Positions 19,152-27,733 of a stretch of 64,000 nucleotides of DNA are shown here, in pieces. The position numbers and the translations under genes were made by a program. Position 1 is the stretch's first letter; each line of letters starts with the position of its first letter. The stretch is from the NCBI RefSeq assembly GCF_903645325.1, contig NZ_CAHJXQ010000002.1, positions 248,001 through 312,000 on the forward strand. Reading direction: 5' to 3'. The DNA comes from Microbacterium tenebrionis (lineage in GTDB: Bacteria > Actinomycetota > Actinomycetes > Actinomycetales > Microbacteriaceae). The notes below the pieces were generated by a model. It worked only from the letters and a program-made list of their open reading frames with translations. It had not been told where the DNA came from and did no database searches.

Positions 19152-19167
19152 TCTGCACCGAATCCCC

Positions 19168-19216
19168 AAGGCCGCGCCGGCACAGCGCCGGATCGGCGCA
19201 GTCTCGACGCGGCCTT
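19168..19216. terminator. Bidirectional terminator between convergent genes
   Basis: Outer stem AAGGCCGCG (19168-19176) / CGCGGCCTT (19208-19216), with an inner CCGG/CCGG pairing. It lies between the PH-like gene (plus) and the CPBP protease gene (minus). Confidence 0.6.
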
Positions 19217-19228
19217 GCAGTCTCGAGG

Positions 19229-19984
19229 TCAGGGGAGGAGCGGGGCGACCAGGGGATAGCCGACGAACGCGACCGCGTCGATGATGAAGTGCGCGACCAG
19301 GAACGGCAGCAGTCGCCCCGTCCTCGCGAACAGCCAACCGAACACCAGCCCCATCGCCAGGTTCCCGATGAACGCACCCGGTCCCTGGTACAGGTGGTAG
19401 CTCGCGCGCAGCACCGAAGTGGCGATGATGATCGGCCAGCTGCCCCAGCCGAGCTGCCGCAGGCGCAGGAACAGGTACCCGAGCACCACGAACTCCTCGG
19501 TGAGCGACGCGCGGGCCGCCGACAGCAGCAGAATCGGCACGGTCCACCAGTGCGCGTCGATCCCGCCCGGGTCGACGGCGACGAAGAGCCCCAGCATCCG
19601 GCCTCCGACGTACAGGGCAAGGCCCGGGATGCCGATCGCCAGGACGAGCAGGATGCCCTGTCCGATCTCGCGTCCGACACGGGCGCCGTCGAGCCCCAGC
19701 GAGCCAAGGTGCGGGCGGCGGTGCTGCCAGACGAGGAAGCACACGAGCAGGACCGGAACGATCGAGAAGCCGATGCCGAGCACCTGGTAGATCAGGTCGA
19801 AGACCTCCCGGTCGCTGCGGGAGGGATTCAGCGTCGTCGACTGATCCGCCAGCGGGGTGGCATCCGTCAGTCGGTACACGATCTGCACGATCGCGTAGAC
19901 GGCTGACTCGCCGAGCCCCAGGGCGAGGACGATCGCGATCTCCCACCACGTGCGGGCGCGCCCGGTCACAGCTTCTCGTTCCAC
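19229..19984 (-). CDS. CPBP family intramembrane metalloprotease
   Basis: 251 residues with about seven hydrophobic segments and the three CPBP (Abi) motifs: ASLTEEFVVLGYL, VLRASYHLYQGPG and FLVAHFIIDAVAF. The EE, H and H residues form the Rce1-type active site in the membrane. Family members process peptides or prenylated proteins or act in bacteriocin immunity; the target here is unknown. GTG 19984 has TAGCAT 6 nt upstream and no Shine-Dalgarno site. A palindromic repeat (20008-20068) sits immediately upstream of the promoter, as at the glycosyltransferase gene. Confidence 0.88.
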   Translation of the reverse strand: MEREAVTGRARTWWEIAIVLALGLGESAVYAIVQIVYRLTDATPLADQSTTLNPSRSDREVFDLIYQVLGIGFSIVPVLLVCFLVWQHRRPHLGSLGLDGARVGREIGQGILLVLAIGIPGLALYVGGRMLGLFVAVDPGGIDAHWWTVPILLLSAARASLTEEFVVLGYLFLRLRQLGWGSWPIIIATSVLRASYHLYQGPGAFIGNLAMGLVFGWLFARTGRLLPFLVAHFIIDAVAFVGYPLVAPLLP

Positions 19985-19990
19985 GTGTCG

Positions 19991-19996
19991 ATGCTA
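19991..19996 (-). promoter_or_regulatory. Candidate -10 box of CPBP protease gene
   Basis: Minus-strand TAGCAT, 6 nt before GTG 19984; leaderless layout. The palindromic repeat begins 11 bp further upstream. Confidence 0.45.
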
Positions 19997-20007
19997 GATC
20001 CGACTCC

Positions 20008-20068
20008 GTTCAAGTAACGCGAATGACCTGATTCCCGGCCAGGATCGGGGCATTTGCGTTACTCGAAC
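20008..20068. repeat. Palindromic repeat element, copy 2
   Basis: Arms GTTCAAGTAACGCGAATGAC (20008-20027) and, in reverse complement, GTTCGAGTAACGCAAATGCC. Its reverse complement is the same length as the core of the 2802-2868 element. The two differ mainly in the loop, and the same two arm positions differ (CGAG/CAAG and GCAA/GCGA) in both copies. Confidence 0.8.
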
Positions 20069-20101
20069 GCCGGACCCACAACCCCGTGCGATATCCTGGA
20101 C

Positions 20102-20140
20102 CGTCACTTCGTCTCGCTGACGCTCGCTCAGTACAAGCGG
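20102..20140. repeat. Dispersed repeat in the typA leader
   Basis: CGTCACTTCGTCTCGCTGAC then GCTCGCTCAGTACAAGCG; about 35 of 38 bases match 53368-53405 by eye. It lies between a possible typA -10 (TATCCT, near 20092) and the typA start, so it would be transcribed in the leader. Confidence 0.7.
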
Positions 20141-20178
20141 CACCTCCATCACATCCCAATCCCTTTTAGGAAACCTGC

Positions 20179-22088
20179 ATGGCGCACGCCCTTCGCTCTG
20201 ACCTCCGCAATGTCGCAATCGTCGCGCACGTCGACCACGGCAAGACCACCCTCGTCGACGCGATGCTCCGTCAGACGGGCTCCTTCGGCGAACACGCGCA
20301 CGTCGACGAGCGCGCCATGGACTCGAACGATCTCGAGCGCGAAAAGGGCATCACGATCCTCGCGAAGAACACCGCGATCACCTACAACGGCGCCCACACC
20401 GACGTCCCCGTCACGATCAACGTGATCGACACCCCCGGCCACGCCGACTTCGGCGGCGAGGTGGAGCGCGGCCTGTCCATGGTCGACGGCGTCGTGCTGC
20501 TCGTGGACTCCTCCGAGGGTCCGCTGCCGCAGACCCGCTTCGTGCTGCGCAAGGCGCTCGAGGCGAAGCTCCCCGTCATCCTGCTGGTCAACAAGACCGA
20601 CCGCCCCGACGCGCGCATCGTCGAGGTGGAGGAGGAGGCTCACGACCTGCTCCTGGGCCTGGCATCCGACCTCGTCGACGACGTTCCCGACCTCGACGTC
20701 GACGCGCTGCTCGACGTTCCCGTCGTGTACGCGTCCGGCCGTGCCGGAGCGCCAGCCGCACCCCCCCCGACAACGGTGCCCTGCCCGACAACGACGACCT
20801 CGAGCCGCTGTTCGAGGCGCTCCTCGAGCACATCCCCGCCCCGGCGTACGACGACGAGGCGCCGCTGCAGGCGTGGGTCACGAACCTCGACTCCAGCCCG
20901 TTCCTCGGCCGCCTCGCCCTGCTGCGCGTCTTCAACGGCACGCTGAAGAAGGGCCAGACCGTCGCCTGGGTGCGCTCCGACGGCACCACCAGCAACGCCC
21001 GCATCACCGAGCTGCTGATGACCCGTGCCCTCGAGCGCTACCCGGCCGAGTCCGCCGGGCCCGGCGACATCGTCGCCATCGCGGGCTTCGAGGACATCAC
21101 GATCGGCGAGACGATCGCCGACCCGAACGACGTCCGTCCGCTGCCGCAGATCCACGTCGATGATCCCGCGATCTCGATGACCATCGGCACGAACACCTCG
21201 CCGCTGGTGGGTAAGGTCAAGGGCCACAAGCTCACCGCCCGCATGGTGAAGGACCGCCTCGACCGCGAGCTCATCGGCAACGTCTCGCTCAAGGTCGTCG
21301 ACATCGGGCGCCCGGATGCGTGGGAGGTGCAGGGCCGCGGCGAGCTCGCGCTGGCCATCCTCGTCGAGAACATGCGCCGTGAGGGCTTCGAGCTCACGGT
21401 CGGCAAGCCGCAGGTGGTCACCAAGAAGGTCGACGGCAAGGTCCACGAGCCCTTCGAACACCTGACGATCGACGCTCCTGAGGAGTACCTCGGCGCGATC
21501 ACGCAGCTCCTCGCCAACCGCAAGGGCCGCATGGACAACATGATCAACCACGGCACCGGCTGGGTGCGCATGGAGTTCATCGTCCCCGCCCGCGGCCTCA
21601 TCGGCTTCCGCACCGAGTTCATGACCACGACGCGCGGCACCGGCATCGCCAACAGCATCTCGCACGGCTACGAGCCGTGGGCCGGCCACATCACGACGCG
21701 TCAGAACGGCTCGATCGTGGCCGACCGCTCGGGTGTCGTGACGCCCTTCGCGATGATCGCACTGCAGGAGCGCATGTCGTTCTTCGTCAAGCCCACGCAG
21801 GAGGTCTACGAGGGCATGGTCATCGGCGAGAACTCGCGCAGCGATGACATGGACGTGAACATCACCAAGGAGAAGAAGCTCACCAACATGCGGTCGGCGA
21901 CCGCCGACTCGTTCGAGTCGATGACGCCGCCGCGTGAGCTCTCGCTCGAGGAGAGCCTCGAGTTCGCCCGTGACGACGAATGCGTCGAGGTGACGCCGGA
22001 GGTCGTCCGCATCCGCAAGGTGATCCTCGACCAGACGACCCGTGGTCGCGAGACCGCGCGTCAGAAGCGCCAGGACGCCAACGCGTAA
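20179..22088 (+). CDS. typA: Ribosome-associated GTPase TypA/BipA, frameshifted near 20755
   Basis: Translational GTPase of the EF-G type that binds the ribosome and is linked to stress, cold and 50S assembly. G1 [15 protein letters not shown]-equivalent EKGITIL, G3 [12 protein letters not shown]4 NKTDRPDAR. The C-terminus has [30 protein letters not shown], typical of BipA. After [10 protein letters not shown] the frame breaks. The other half ([19 protein letters not shown] onward) follows in the next frame, implying one base missing between 20749 and 20768, either in the C8 run or the adjacent GC-rich stretch. Corrected length is about 636 residues, normal for the family. ATG 20179 has AGGAAA upstream. 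Confidence 0.95.
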
Positions 22089-22122
22089 CCCTCTTCCCCG
22101 TCGAGGCCCCCTCCGGTCGTCG

Positions 22123-22158
22123 ACGCCCCCGCTCACATGCATCGCTGAGCGGGGGCGT
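22123..22158 (+). terminator. Terminator after typA
   Basis: A perfect 13-bp stem ACGCCCCCGCTCA (22123-22135) / TGAGCGGGGGCGT (22146-22158) with a 10-nt loop, between typA and the convergent XRE regulator. Confidence 0.75.
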
Positions 22159-22229
22159 GGATGCCGCGAGGGGGCGTTGTCGTATCGGCGGCGGGTCGCA
22201 GTCGGCGGACGGTCGCAGACGGAGCGAGG

Positions 22230-22775
22230 TCAGCGCAGCTCGGTGATCAGGACGGCGCTCGTGCCGGGGAGCAGCGCCTCGAACACGTGCGAGGCGTCGC
22301 CGGGGTAGGAGACGTAGTCACCGGGGTTCAGGATCACGGCATCGCCCGCCGTTCCCAGGCTCGCCTGACCGGAGACGAGCACGACGTGCTCGATCGTGCC
22401 GGCGTGGTGCGGCTCGGAACGCCGCGGCTCGCCGGGCTCGGCACGGATGAGGTAGACGTCGCGGCGGGCGCCGGGGGGGCTCGCTGACAGCAGCGACGCA
22501 CTGTACGCGGCAGCGGCGGACGGCACCTCGGGGAGATCGTCGGCGCGGATCAGCGTCGGCGAGCTCGCCTGCTGCTCGACGAGAACGGCGAACGGCACAC
22601 CGAGCGCGACGCCCAGCGCCCACAGCGTCTCGACGCTCGGGTTGCCGGCGCCGTTCTCCAGCTGCGACACGGTCGCCTTCGACACACCGGCCTGCCTCGC
22701 CAGCTCCGACACGGACAGGCCGCGGGCCTCGCGTTCGCGTCGAAGGGTGCGGGCGATGCGCGTTCCGAGATCCAT
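22230..22775 (-). CDS. XRE-family transcriptional regulator with C-terminal cupin
   Basis: 181 residues: helix-turn-helix at about 8-62 (REARGLSVSELARQAGVSKATVSQLENG) and a cupin sensor domain at about 105-178 (AEPGEPRRSEPHHAGTIEHVVLVSG, VILNPGDYVSYPGDASHVFEAL). Such proteins bind a small ligand in the cupin and control neighbouring genes. It is divergent from azlCD, and a perfect palindrome AACGATCGTT lies in the shared promoter region, so control of branched-chain amino-acid or related export is the simplest reading. ATG 22775 has CATGAT 6 nt upstream. Confidence 0.88.
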   Translation of the reverse strand: MDLGTRIARTLRREREARGLSVSELARQAGVSKATVSQLENGAGNPSVETLWALGVALGVPFAVLVEQQASSPTLIRADDLPEVPSAAAAYSASLLSASPPGARRDVYLIRAEPGEPRRSEPHHAGTIEHVVLVSGQASLGTAGDAVILNPGDYVSYPGDASHVFEALLPGTSAVLITELR

Positions 22776-22781
22776 CTGTTC

Positions 22782-22832
22782 ATCATGCCAAACGATCGTT
22801 CACTTGACTGTCTTTCCGGTGATGTTCAGAAT
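22782..22832. promoter_or_regulatory. Divergent promoter region, XRE regulator and azlC
   Basis: Plus strand: -35 TTGACT (22804-22809), 17-bp spacer, -10 CAGAAT (22827-22832), then 7 nt to ATG 22840. Minus strand: -10 CATGAT (22782-22787), 6 nt before ATG 22775. The palindrome AACGATCGTT (22791-22800) lies in the regulator's spacer and just upstream of the azlC -35, well placed to control both. Confidence 0.6.
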
Positions 22833-22839
22833 GATCATC

Positions 22840-23586
22840 ATGCGTTCAGTGGATCGAACGGCGAAGGCCGAGCCGCCCGGCCTCGCGCGCCGCGAGGTGT
22901 GGCGCGAGGGTGTCGGCGTCGCCGTCGCCACGAGCGCCTACGGCATCTCCTTCGGCGCGCTCGCGGTGGCTTCGGGGCTGGACGTGTGGCAGACCTGCGT
23001 CCTGAGCCTGCTCATGTTCACGGGCGGGTCGCAGTTCGCGTTCATCGGGGTCTTCAGCGCCGGGGGGATGAGCGCTCTGCCCTCGGCTGTGGCCTCGGCC
23101 GCGCTGCTCGGAGTGCGGAACATGGCCTACGGCATGCGGATGTCGCCCATCATCGGCTCCGGCTTCTGGAAGCGTGCGGCGGCAGCGCAGGTCACGATCG
23201 ACGAATCCACCGCGGTGGCGATCTCGCAGAGCGCCCGTCCGCTGCGGCTCCTCGGATTCTGGGTCACCGGCATCGGCGTGTTCGTCGGCTGGAATCTCAC
23301 CACCCTCCTCGAAGCGCTGCTCGGCGATGTGCTCGGCGACCCCAAGACCTGGGGTCTGGATGCCGCGGCCGCAGCGGCCTTCCTCGCACTGCTGTGGCCT
23401 CGGCTCAAGCAACGGCAGGCGATCGCCGTGGGCGTCGCCGCGGCCGTGGTCGCCTCGGCGCTGACGCCGTTCATCATGCCGGGGCTTCCCGTGCTCGTCG
23501 CCGCCGTCGTCGCGATCGTCGTCGGCTGGTTCAACTGGCTCGGCGGCGACCGCCGCCCCCGAGTCGACCCGGAGGTGCCCGCATGA
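22840..23586 (+). CDS. azlC: AzlC family amino-acid exporter large subunit
   Basis: 248 residues, with about seven hydrophobic segments and the family start REVWREGVGVAVATSAYGISFGALA followed by FTGGSQFAFIGV. AzlC pairs with the small AzlD to export branched-chain amino acids or analogues. Three in-frame ATGs (22822, 22831, 22840) are possible. I chose 22840 because the promoter TTGACT-17-CAGAAT places transcription start at or next to this codon, and there is no good Shine-Dalgarno site. Stop overlaps azlD by four bases. Confidence 0.9.
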   Translation: MRSVDRTAKAEPPGLARREVWREGVGVAVATSAYGISFGALAVASGLDVWQTCVLSLLMFTGGSQFAFIGVFSAGGMSALPSAVASAALLGVRNMAYGMRMSPIIGSGFWKRAAAAQVTIDESTAVAISQSARPLRLLGFWVTGIGVFVGWNLTTLLEALLGDVLGDPKTWGLDAAAAAAFLALLWPRLKQRQAIAVGVAAAVVASALTPFIMPGLPVLVAAVVAIVVGWFNWLGGDRRPRVDPEVPA

Positions 23587-23897
23587 GCGTCTGGAGCGCC
23601 GTCCTGCTGGCCGCCTGCATCTGCGTGGCGCTCAAGGCGTTCGGCTACCTGATCCCCGCGCACCTGCTCGAGGCGCCGCGGCCGGCCCGGATCTCCGATC
23701 TGCTGACCGTCGCCCTGCTGGCCGCTCTGGTCGGTGTGCAGACGCTCGGCAGCGGGCAGGGCATCGTCGCGGATGCCCGCATCCCGGCCGTCCTGGTCGC
23801 TGCGGGACTGCTCTACCTGCGCCAGTCGTTCCTTGTCGTCGTGATCGCGGCGGCCGCCGTGGCGGCGCTCCTGCGACTGGCAGGATGGGCTGCCTGA
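23583..23897 (+). CDS. azlD: AzlD family small subunit
   Basis: 104 residues, almost wholly hydrophobic with about four helices; the family pattern KAFGYLIPAHLLEAPRPARISDLLTVALLAAL is clear. It partners AzlC in amino-acid export. ATGA overlap with azlC shows translational coupling. Confidence 0.9.
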   Translation: MSVWSAVLLAACICVALKAFGYLIPAHLLEAPRPARISDLLTVALLAALVGVQTLGSGQGIVADARIPAVLVAAGLLYLRQSFLVVVIAAAAVAALLRLAGWAA

Positions 23898-23920
23898 TCG
23901 GAGGTGGCACTGCACGCGCG

Positions 23921-23926
23921 TAGGAT
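23921..23926 (+). promoter_or_regulatory. Candidate -10 box of the 23933 gene
   Basis: TAGGAT, 6 nt before GTG 23933; leaderless layout. Confidence 0.45.
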
Positions 23927-23932
23927 CTGATC

Positions 23933-24334
23933 GTGCCCAACTGGTTGTCCCGCCTGCTGTCCTGGATCGCGGCCGCGCTCGTCGGCGTCGTCTACGGAAC
24001 TGCGGGCACGATCGCCCACAGCCTGATGTGGGGACCGGTGCCGATCGGGTTCATCGTCGCGGCCATCGCCTGCGGAGCCCTGCTCATCGCGGTCCGTGCG
24101 CTGACGCACGACCGCGCGGCGACGATCGCCACCGCACTCGGGATGATCGGGATGCTGCTGATCATCTCGGGCCCCGGCCCCGGCGGCTCGGTCATCGTGC
24201 CGAACACGCCCATCGGGCAGATCTGGATCTACGTGGTCTGCGGCATCGCGCTGCTCGTGATCGCCTGGCCGAACCTCAAGCGCTCCGCGCCGCAGCCGAC
24301 GCGCCGGAGCGCACTGAACGAGAACGGGTCGTAG
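23933..24334 (+). CDS. Hypothetical four-helix membrane protein
   Basis: 133 residues with four hydrophobic segments (about 9-30, 35-56, 66-82, 93-110) and a short basic tail. No domain recognised; it resembles small conserved membrane proteins found beside fdxA in Microbacteriaceae. GTG start with TAGGAT 6 nt upstream. It ends 10 bp before the ferredoxin start, which has its own -10 hexamer. Confidence 0.75.
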   Translation: MPNWLSRLLSWIAAALVGVVYGTAGTIAHSLMWGPVPIGFIVAAIACGALLIAVRALTHDRAATIATALGMIGMLLIISGPGPGGSVIVPNTPIGQIWIYVVCGIALLVIAWPNLKRSAPQPTRRSALNENGS

Positions 24335-24337
24335 ACT
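24332..24337 (+). promoter_or_regulatory. Candidate -10 box of fdxA
   Basis: TAGACT, 6 nt before GTG 24344; it overlaps the end of the previous gene. Leaderless layout. Confidence 0.45.
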
Positions 24338-24343
24338 GAAGGG

Positions 24344-24664
24344 GTGACGTATGTGATCGCTCTCCCGTGCGTCGATGTCAAGGACCGCGCCTGCATCGAC
24401 GAGTGCCCCGTTGACTGCATCTACGAGGGCGAGCGATCGCTGTACATCCACCCCGACGAGTGCGTCGACTGCGGCGCCTGCGAGCCGGTGTGCCCCGTCG
24501 AGGCGATCTACTACGAGGACGACCTGCCCGACGAGTGGCAGGACTACTACAAGGCGAACGTCGAGTTCTTCGAAGAGGTCGGTTCGCCCGGCGGCGCGGC
24601 CAAGGTCGGCGTCATCAAGCACGACCACCCGATCATCGCCGCGCTCCCGCCGCAGGGAGAGTAG
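24344..24664 (+). CDS. fdxA: Seven-iron ferredoxin
   Basis: 106 residues of the actinobacterial FdxA/FdxC type. Cluster ligands: [16 protein letters not shown] for the [3Fe-4S] site and [22 protein letters not shown] for the [4Fe-4S] site. A small electron carrier in the cytoplasm. The fdxA-dapC pair is conserved in actinobacteria, as seen here with a 3-bp gap. GTG start. Confidence 0.95.
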   Translation: MTYVIALPCVDVKDRACIDECPVDCIYEGERSLYIHPDECVDCGACEPVCPVEAIYYEDDLPDEWQDYYKANVEFFEEVGSPGGAAKVGVIKHDHPIIAALPPQGE

Positions 24665-24667
24665 GGC

Positions 24668-25780
24668 GTGGGGATCAGGGATCTCGCCGACTACCCGTGG
24701 GATGCCGTCGTCCCGTTCCGTGAGCGCGCGGCGGAGCATCCGCAGGGGATCGTCGATCTCTCCATCGGCTCGCCCGTCGACCCGACCCCTGACGTCATCC
24801 GGCAGGCGCTCGCCGAGGCCACGGATGCCCACGCCTACCCGCAGAACATCGGAACGCCCGCGCTGCGCGAGGCGATCGTGGAGTGGTACGCACGGCGCAG
24901 GGGAGTGCCGGACCTCATCGTCGACAACGTGCTGCCCACCGTCGGTTCGAAAGAGCTCGTCGCGCTGCTGCCGACGCTGCTCGGACTCGGCGAGGGCGAC
25001 ATCGTCGTCTTTCCCCGGGTCGCGTATCCGACCTACGAGGTCGGGGCACGCGTCGCCGGTGCCACGCCGGTGGCCGAGGACGATCCCGCGGCCTGGCCCG
25101 AGGGCACCAAGCTCATCTGGATCAACACTCCGGGAAACCCCGACGGGCGCACCTGGACGGTCGAAGAGCTCGCCGCGGCCGTCAGCCGCGCTCGTGAGCT
25201 CGGCGCCGTCCTCGCCAGCGACGAGTGCTATGCCGAACTCGGCTGGGACGGTCCGTGGGCGAGCGAACCGGTGCCCTCCATCCTCGACCCGCGAGTGACC
25301 GGCGCAGCCCGGAGCAACCTTCTCAGCGTGTACTCCCTGAGTAAGCAGTCCAACCTCGCCGGCTACCGCGCCGCCTTCGTCGCCGGATGCGCGCGGGTGA
25401 TCGCCGACCTGCTCATGGCGCGCAAGCACCTGGGGCTCATGATGCCCGCCCCCGTCCAGCAGGCGATGGTCGTGGCCCTGGGCGATGACGAGCACGTCGC
25501 GACGCAGAAGGAGCTGTACCGCGCCCGCCGCGACCTGCTGAAGCCGGCTCTGCGGACGGCCGGCTTCCGGATCGACGGCTCCGAGGCCGGGCTGTACCTG
25601 TGGGCCACAGAGGGCAGGGACGCCTGGGAATCAATGGGTCGGCTCGCGGATCTCGGCATCCTGGCCGGCCCAGGACCCTTCTACGGACCCGACGCCGCCC
25701 AGCACGTGCGCCTCGCTCTGACGGCACCGCTGGAGCGCATAGCCGAGGGTGCGCGCCGGCTGAACGCGGCCGTCCTGTAG
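24668..25780 (+). CDS. dapC: Succinyldiaminopimelate transaminase
   Basis: Class I/II PLP aminotransferase of 370 residues. Landmarks: LSIGSPVDPTP, NIGTPALREAI, NTPGNPDGRTWT, SDECYAELGW and the PLP lysine in SVYSLSKQSNLAGYR. It makes N-succinyl-2-amino-6-ketopimelate and glutamate interconvert with N-succinyl-diaminopimelate, on the route to meso-DAP and lysine. The assignment to DapC rather than a general aminotransferase rests on the fdxA neighbour and on dapD and dapE 4 kb away. GTG start 24668. Confidence 0.88.
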   Translation: MGIRDLADYPWDAVVPFRERAAEHPQGIVDLSIGSPVDPTPDVIRQALAEATDAHAYPQNIGTPALREAIVEWYARRRGVPDLIVDNVLPTVGSKELVALLPTLLGLGEGDIVVFPRVAYPTYEVGARVAGATPVAEDDPAAWPEGTKLIWINTPGNPDGRTWTVEELAAAVSRARELGAVLASDECYAELGWDGPWASEPVPSILDPRVTGAARSNLLSVYSLSKQSNLAGYRAAFVAGCARVIADLLMARKHLGLMMPAPVQQAMVVALGDDEHVATQKELYRARRDLLKPALRTAGFRIDGSEAGLYLWATEGRDAWESMGRLADLGILAGPGPFYGPDAAQHVRLALTAPLERIAEGARRLNAAVL

Positions 25781-25964
25781 GAACCCGCCGCACGATCCAC
25801 GCATCTCTTGGCGGATGTCACAGTAGGTCGATCTGACGACTAGGCTGTAAAGGCGATTCGGTCGGGATCCGGCCAGGCGCCCGGCGCCGTGCATCGCCAT
25901 CGAGCCATCGACCATCAGGACGAATCTGACCGACATGGTCGCGTAAACCCACAAGGAGGTCCGC

Positions 25965-27260
25965 GTGAGTGCAGCGGGAGACCAGCAGGCCAAGGCCACT
26001 CTCACGATCGGTGAGACCACTGCCGAATTCCCGGTTCTGCGCGGCACTGCAGGCGCTGACAGCATCGACTTCTCGACGCTGACGAAGCAGACCGGCTACA
26101 CCGGCCTCGACTACGGGTTCGTCAACACGGCATCCACGAAGTCCGAGATCACGTTCATCGACGGCGACCAGGGGATCCTGCGCTACCGCGGCTACCCGAT
26201 CGAGCAGATCGCCAAGAACTGCACCTACCTCGAGGTCGCTTGGCTGCTCATCTACGGCGAGCTGCCCACGGCCTCCGAGCTGGCCGACTTCGACGAGCGC
26301 ATCCGGCGCCACACTCTCCTGCACGAGGACCTCAAGCACTTCTTCTCCGCTCTTCCGCACACCGCGCACCCCATGTCGGTGCTGTCGTCCGCGGTCGCCG
26401 CGCTCTCGACCTACTACGAGGGCCAGACCGACCCGAACAACCCCGAGCACGTCGAGCTGAACATGGTCCGCATGCTCGCCAAGCTCCCCGTGATCGCGGC
26501 GTACGCGCACAAGAAGAGCGTCGGCCAGGCCTTCCTGTACCCCGACAACTCCCTGAGCTTCGTCGACAACTTCCTCAAGCTCAACTTCGGCGTGAACTCC
26601 GAACCGTACGAGATCAACCCGGTGATGTCGAAGGCGCTCGAGCTGCTGCTGATCCTCCACGAGGACCACGAGCAGAACGCGTCGACCTCGACGGTGCGCC
26701 TGGTCGGCTCGACCGGAGCCAACCAGTTCGCCTCGATCTCGGCCGGCATCCAGGCGCTCTCGGGTCCGCTGCACGGCGGCGCGAACGAGGCCGTGCTGAG
26801 CATGCTCGCCGAGATCCGCGACTCGGGTCAGGGCGTGCAGCGCTTCGTCGAGCGCGTGAAGAACAAGGAAGAGGGCGTCAAGCTCATGGGCTTCGGCCAC
26901 CGGGTCTACAAGAACTACGACCCGCGCGCCAAGCTCGTCAAGGAGGCCGCTGACGAGGTGCTCCGCGAGCTCGGCGTCACCGATCCGCTCCTCGACCTCG
27001 CCAAGGAGCTCGAGGAGATCGCCCTCGCGGACGACTACTTCAAGGAGCGCCGCCTCTACCCGAACGTCGATTTCTACACCGGCGTGATCTACAAGGCGAT
27101 GGGCTTCCCGACCCGCATGTTCACCGTGCTCTTCGCGATCGGCCGCCTGCCCGGCTGGCTCGCCCAGTGGCGCGAGTTGAACCTCGACCCGCAGACGAAG
27201 ATCGGCCGCCCGCAGCAGCTGTACACGGGGTCGCCGGAGCGCACGTTCCAGACCCGCTGA
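25965..27260 (+). CDS. gltA: Citrate synthase
   Basis: Condenses acetyl-CoA and oxaloacetate at the entry of the TCA cycle. 431 residues, type II hexameric form with an N-terminal beta domain (LTIGETTAEFPVLRGTAGADSIDFSTL). Active-site regions HEDHEQNASTSTVRLVGSTG, SGPLHGGANEAVLSML and MGFGHRVYKNYDPRA carry the catalytic His and Asp context. GTG 25965 follows a strong Shine-Dalgarno site, AAGGAGGT (25953-25960). The 180-bp gap upstream holds the leader; I could not fix its promoter. Confidence 0.97.
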   Translation: MSAAGDQQAKATLTIGETTAEFPVLRGTAGADSIDFSTLTKQTGYTGLDYGFVNTASTKSEITFIDGDQGILRYRGYPIEQIAKNCTYLEVAWLLIYGELPTASELADFDERIRRHTLLHEDLKHFFSALPHTAHPMSVLSSAVAALSTYYEGQTDPNNPEHVELNMVRMLAKLPVIAAYAHKKSVGQAFLYPDNSLSFVDNFLKLNFGVNSEPYEINPVMSKALELLLILHEDHEQNASTSTVRLVGSTGANQFASISAGIQALSGPLHGGANEAVLSMLAEIRDSGQGVQRFVERVKNKEEGVKLMGFGHRVYKNYDPRAKLVKEAADEVLRELGVTDPLLDLAKELEEIALADDYFKERRLYPNVDFYTGVIYKAMGFPTRMFTVLFAIGRLPGWLAQWRELNLDPQTKIGRPQQLYTGSPERTFQTR

Positions 27261-27312
27261 GGTCGGGGACGCGCCGTCCGCGGCGCGGGCGTGCGCGCTG
27301 GGTGGCTGGGGA

Positions 27313-27318
27313 TAGTAT
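27313..27318 (+). promoter_or_regulatory. Candidate -10 box of the SHOCT protein gene
   Basis: TAGTAT, 6 nt before ATG 27325; leaderless layout. Confidence 0.45.
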
Positions 27319-27324
27319 TCCGCC

Positions 27325-27663
27325 ATGGATGATGCGCTCTTCGACGCCATGCCCGGTTCCATGGGCATCGCTTTCGCGATCTTCGGTGTCCTGTTCGTCG
27401 CGGCGGTGATCTTCATCATCGTCGCGGCGGTACGCAACTGGAAGACTGCGAAGGAGGCGGGATACGACCCGCTGACCATGCAGACGCAGGCCACGGCTCA
27501 GGTTCTGCGCAGCGAGCTTCTGCGCCCGGCCGGGACGCCTGTGGCCGAGGTGGCTCCACCATCGATCGAGCAGCGTCTTGCCGAACTCGATGATCTGCAC
27601 GCACGCGGAGTCATCACCGACGTGGAGCACGCCGCGGCGCGAGCCAGTGCGCTCGGCACCTGA
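27325..27663 (+). CDS. Small membrane protein with SHOCT-like C-terminus
   Basis: 112 residues: one helix at about 14-38 and a C-terminal amphipathic motif (IEQRLAELDDLHARGVITDVEHAAARASAL) of the SHOCT type, which is usually a short oligomerisation or lipid-proximal module. Function unknown. A strong terminator follows. Confidence 0.8.
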   Translation: MDDALFDAMPGSMGIAFAIFGVLFVAAVIFIIVAAVRNWKTAKEAGYDPLTMQTQATAQVLRSELLRPAGTPVAEVAPPSIEQRLAELDDLHARGVITDVEHAAARASALGT

Positions 27664-27688
27664 TCCGACAGCACCCTGATCGATGTCG

Positions 27689-27721
27689 AAGGCCCCGACC
27701 GGTGTGACCGGTCGGGGCCTT
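27689..27721. terminator. Bidirectional terminator
   Basis: A perfect 14-bp stem AAGGCCCCGACCGG (27689-27702) / CCGGTCGGGGCCTT (27708-27721) with a 5-nt loop, between the SHOCT gene and the convergent DEAD-box helicase gene. Confidence 0.85.
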
Positions 27722-27733
27722 GCGGCGAGGCGC

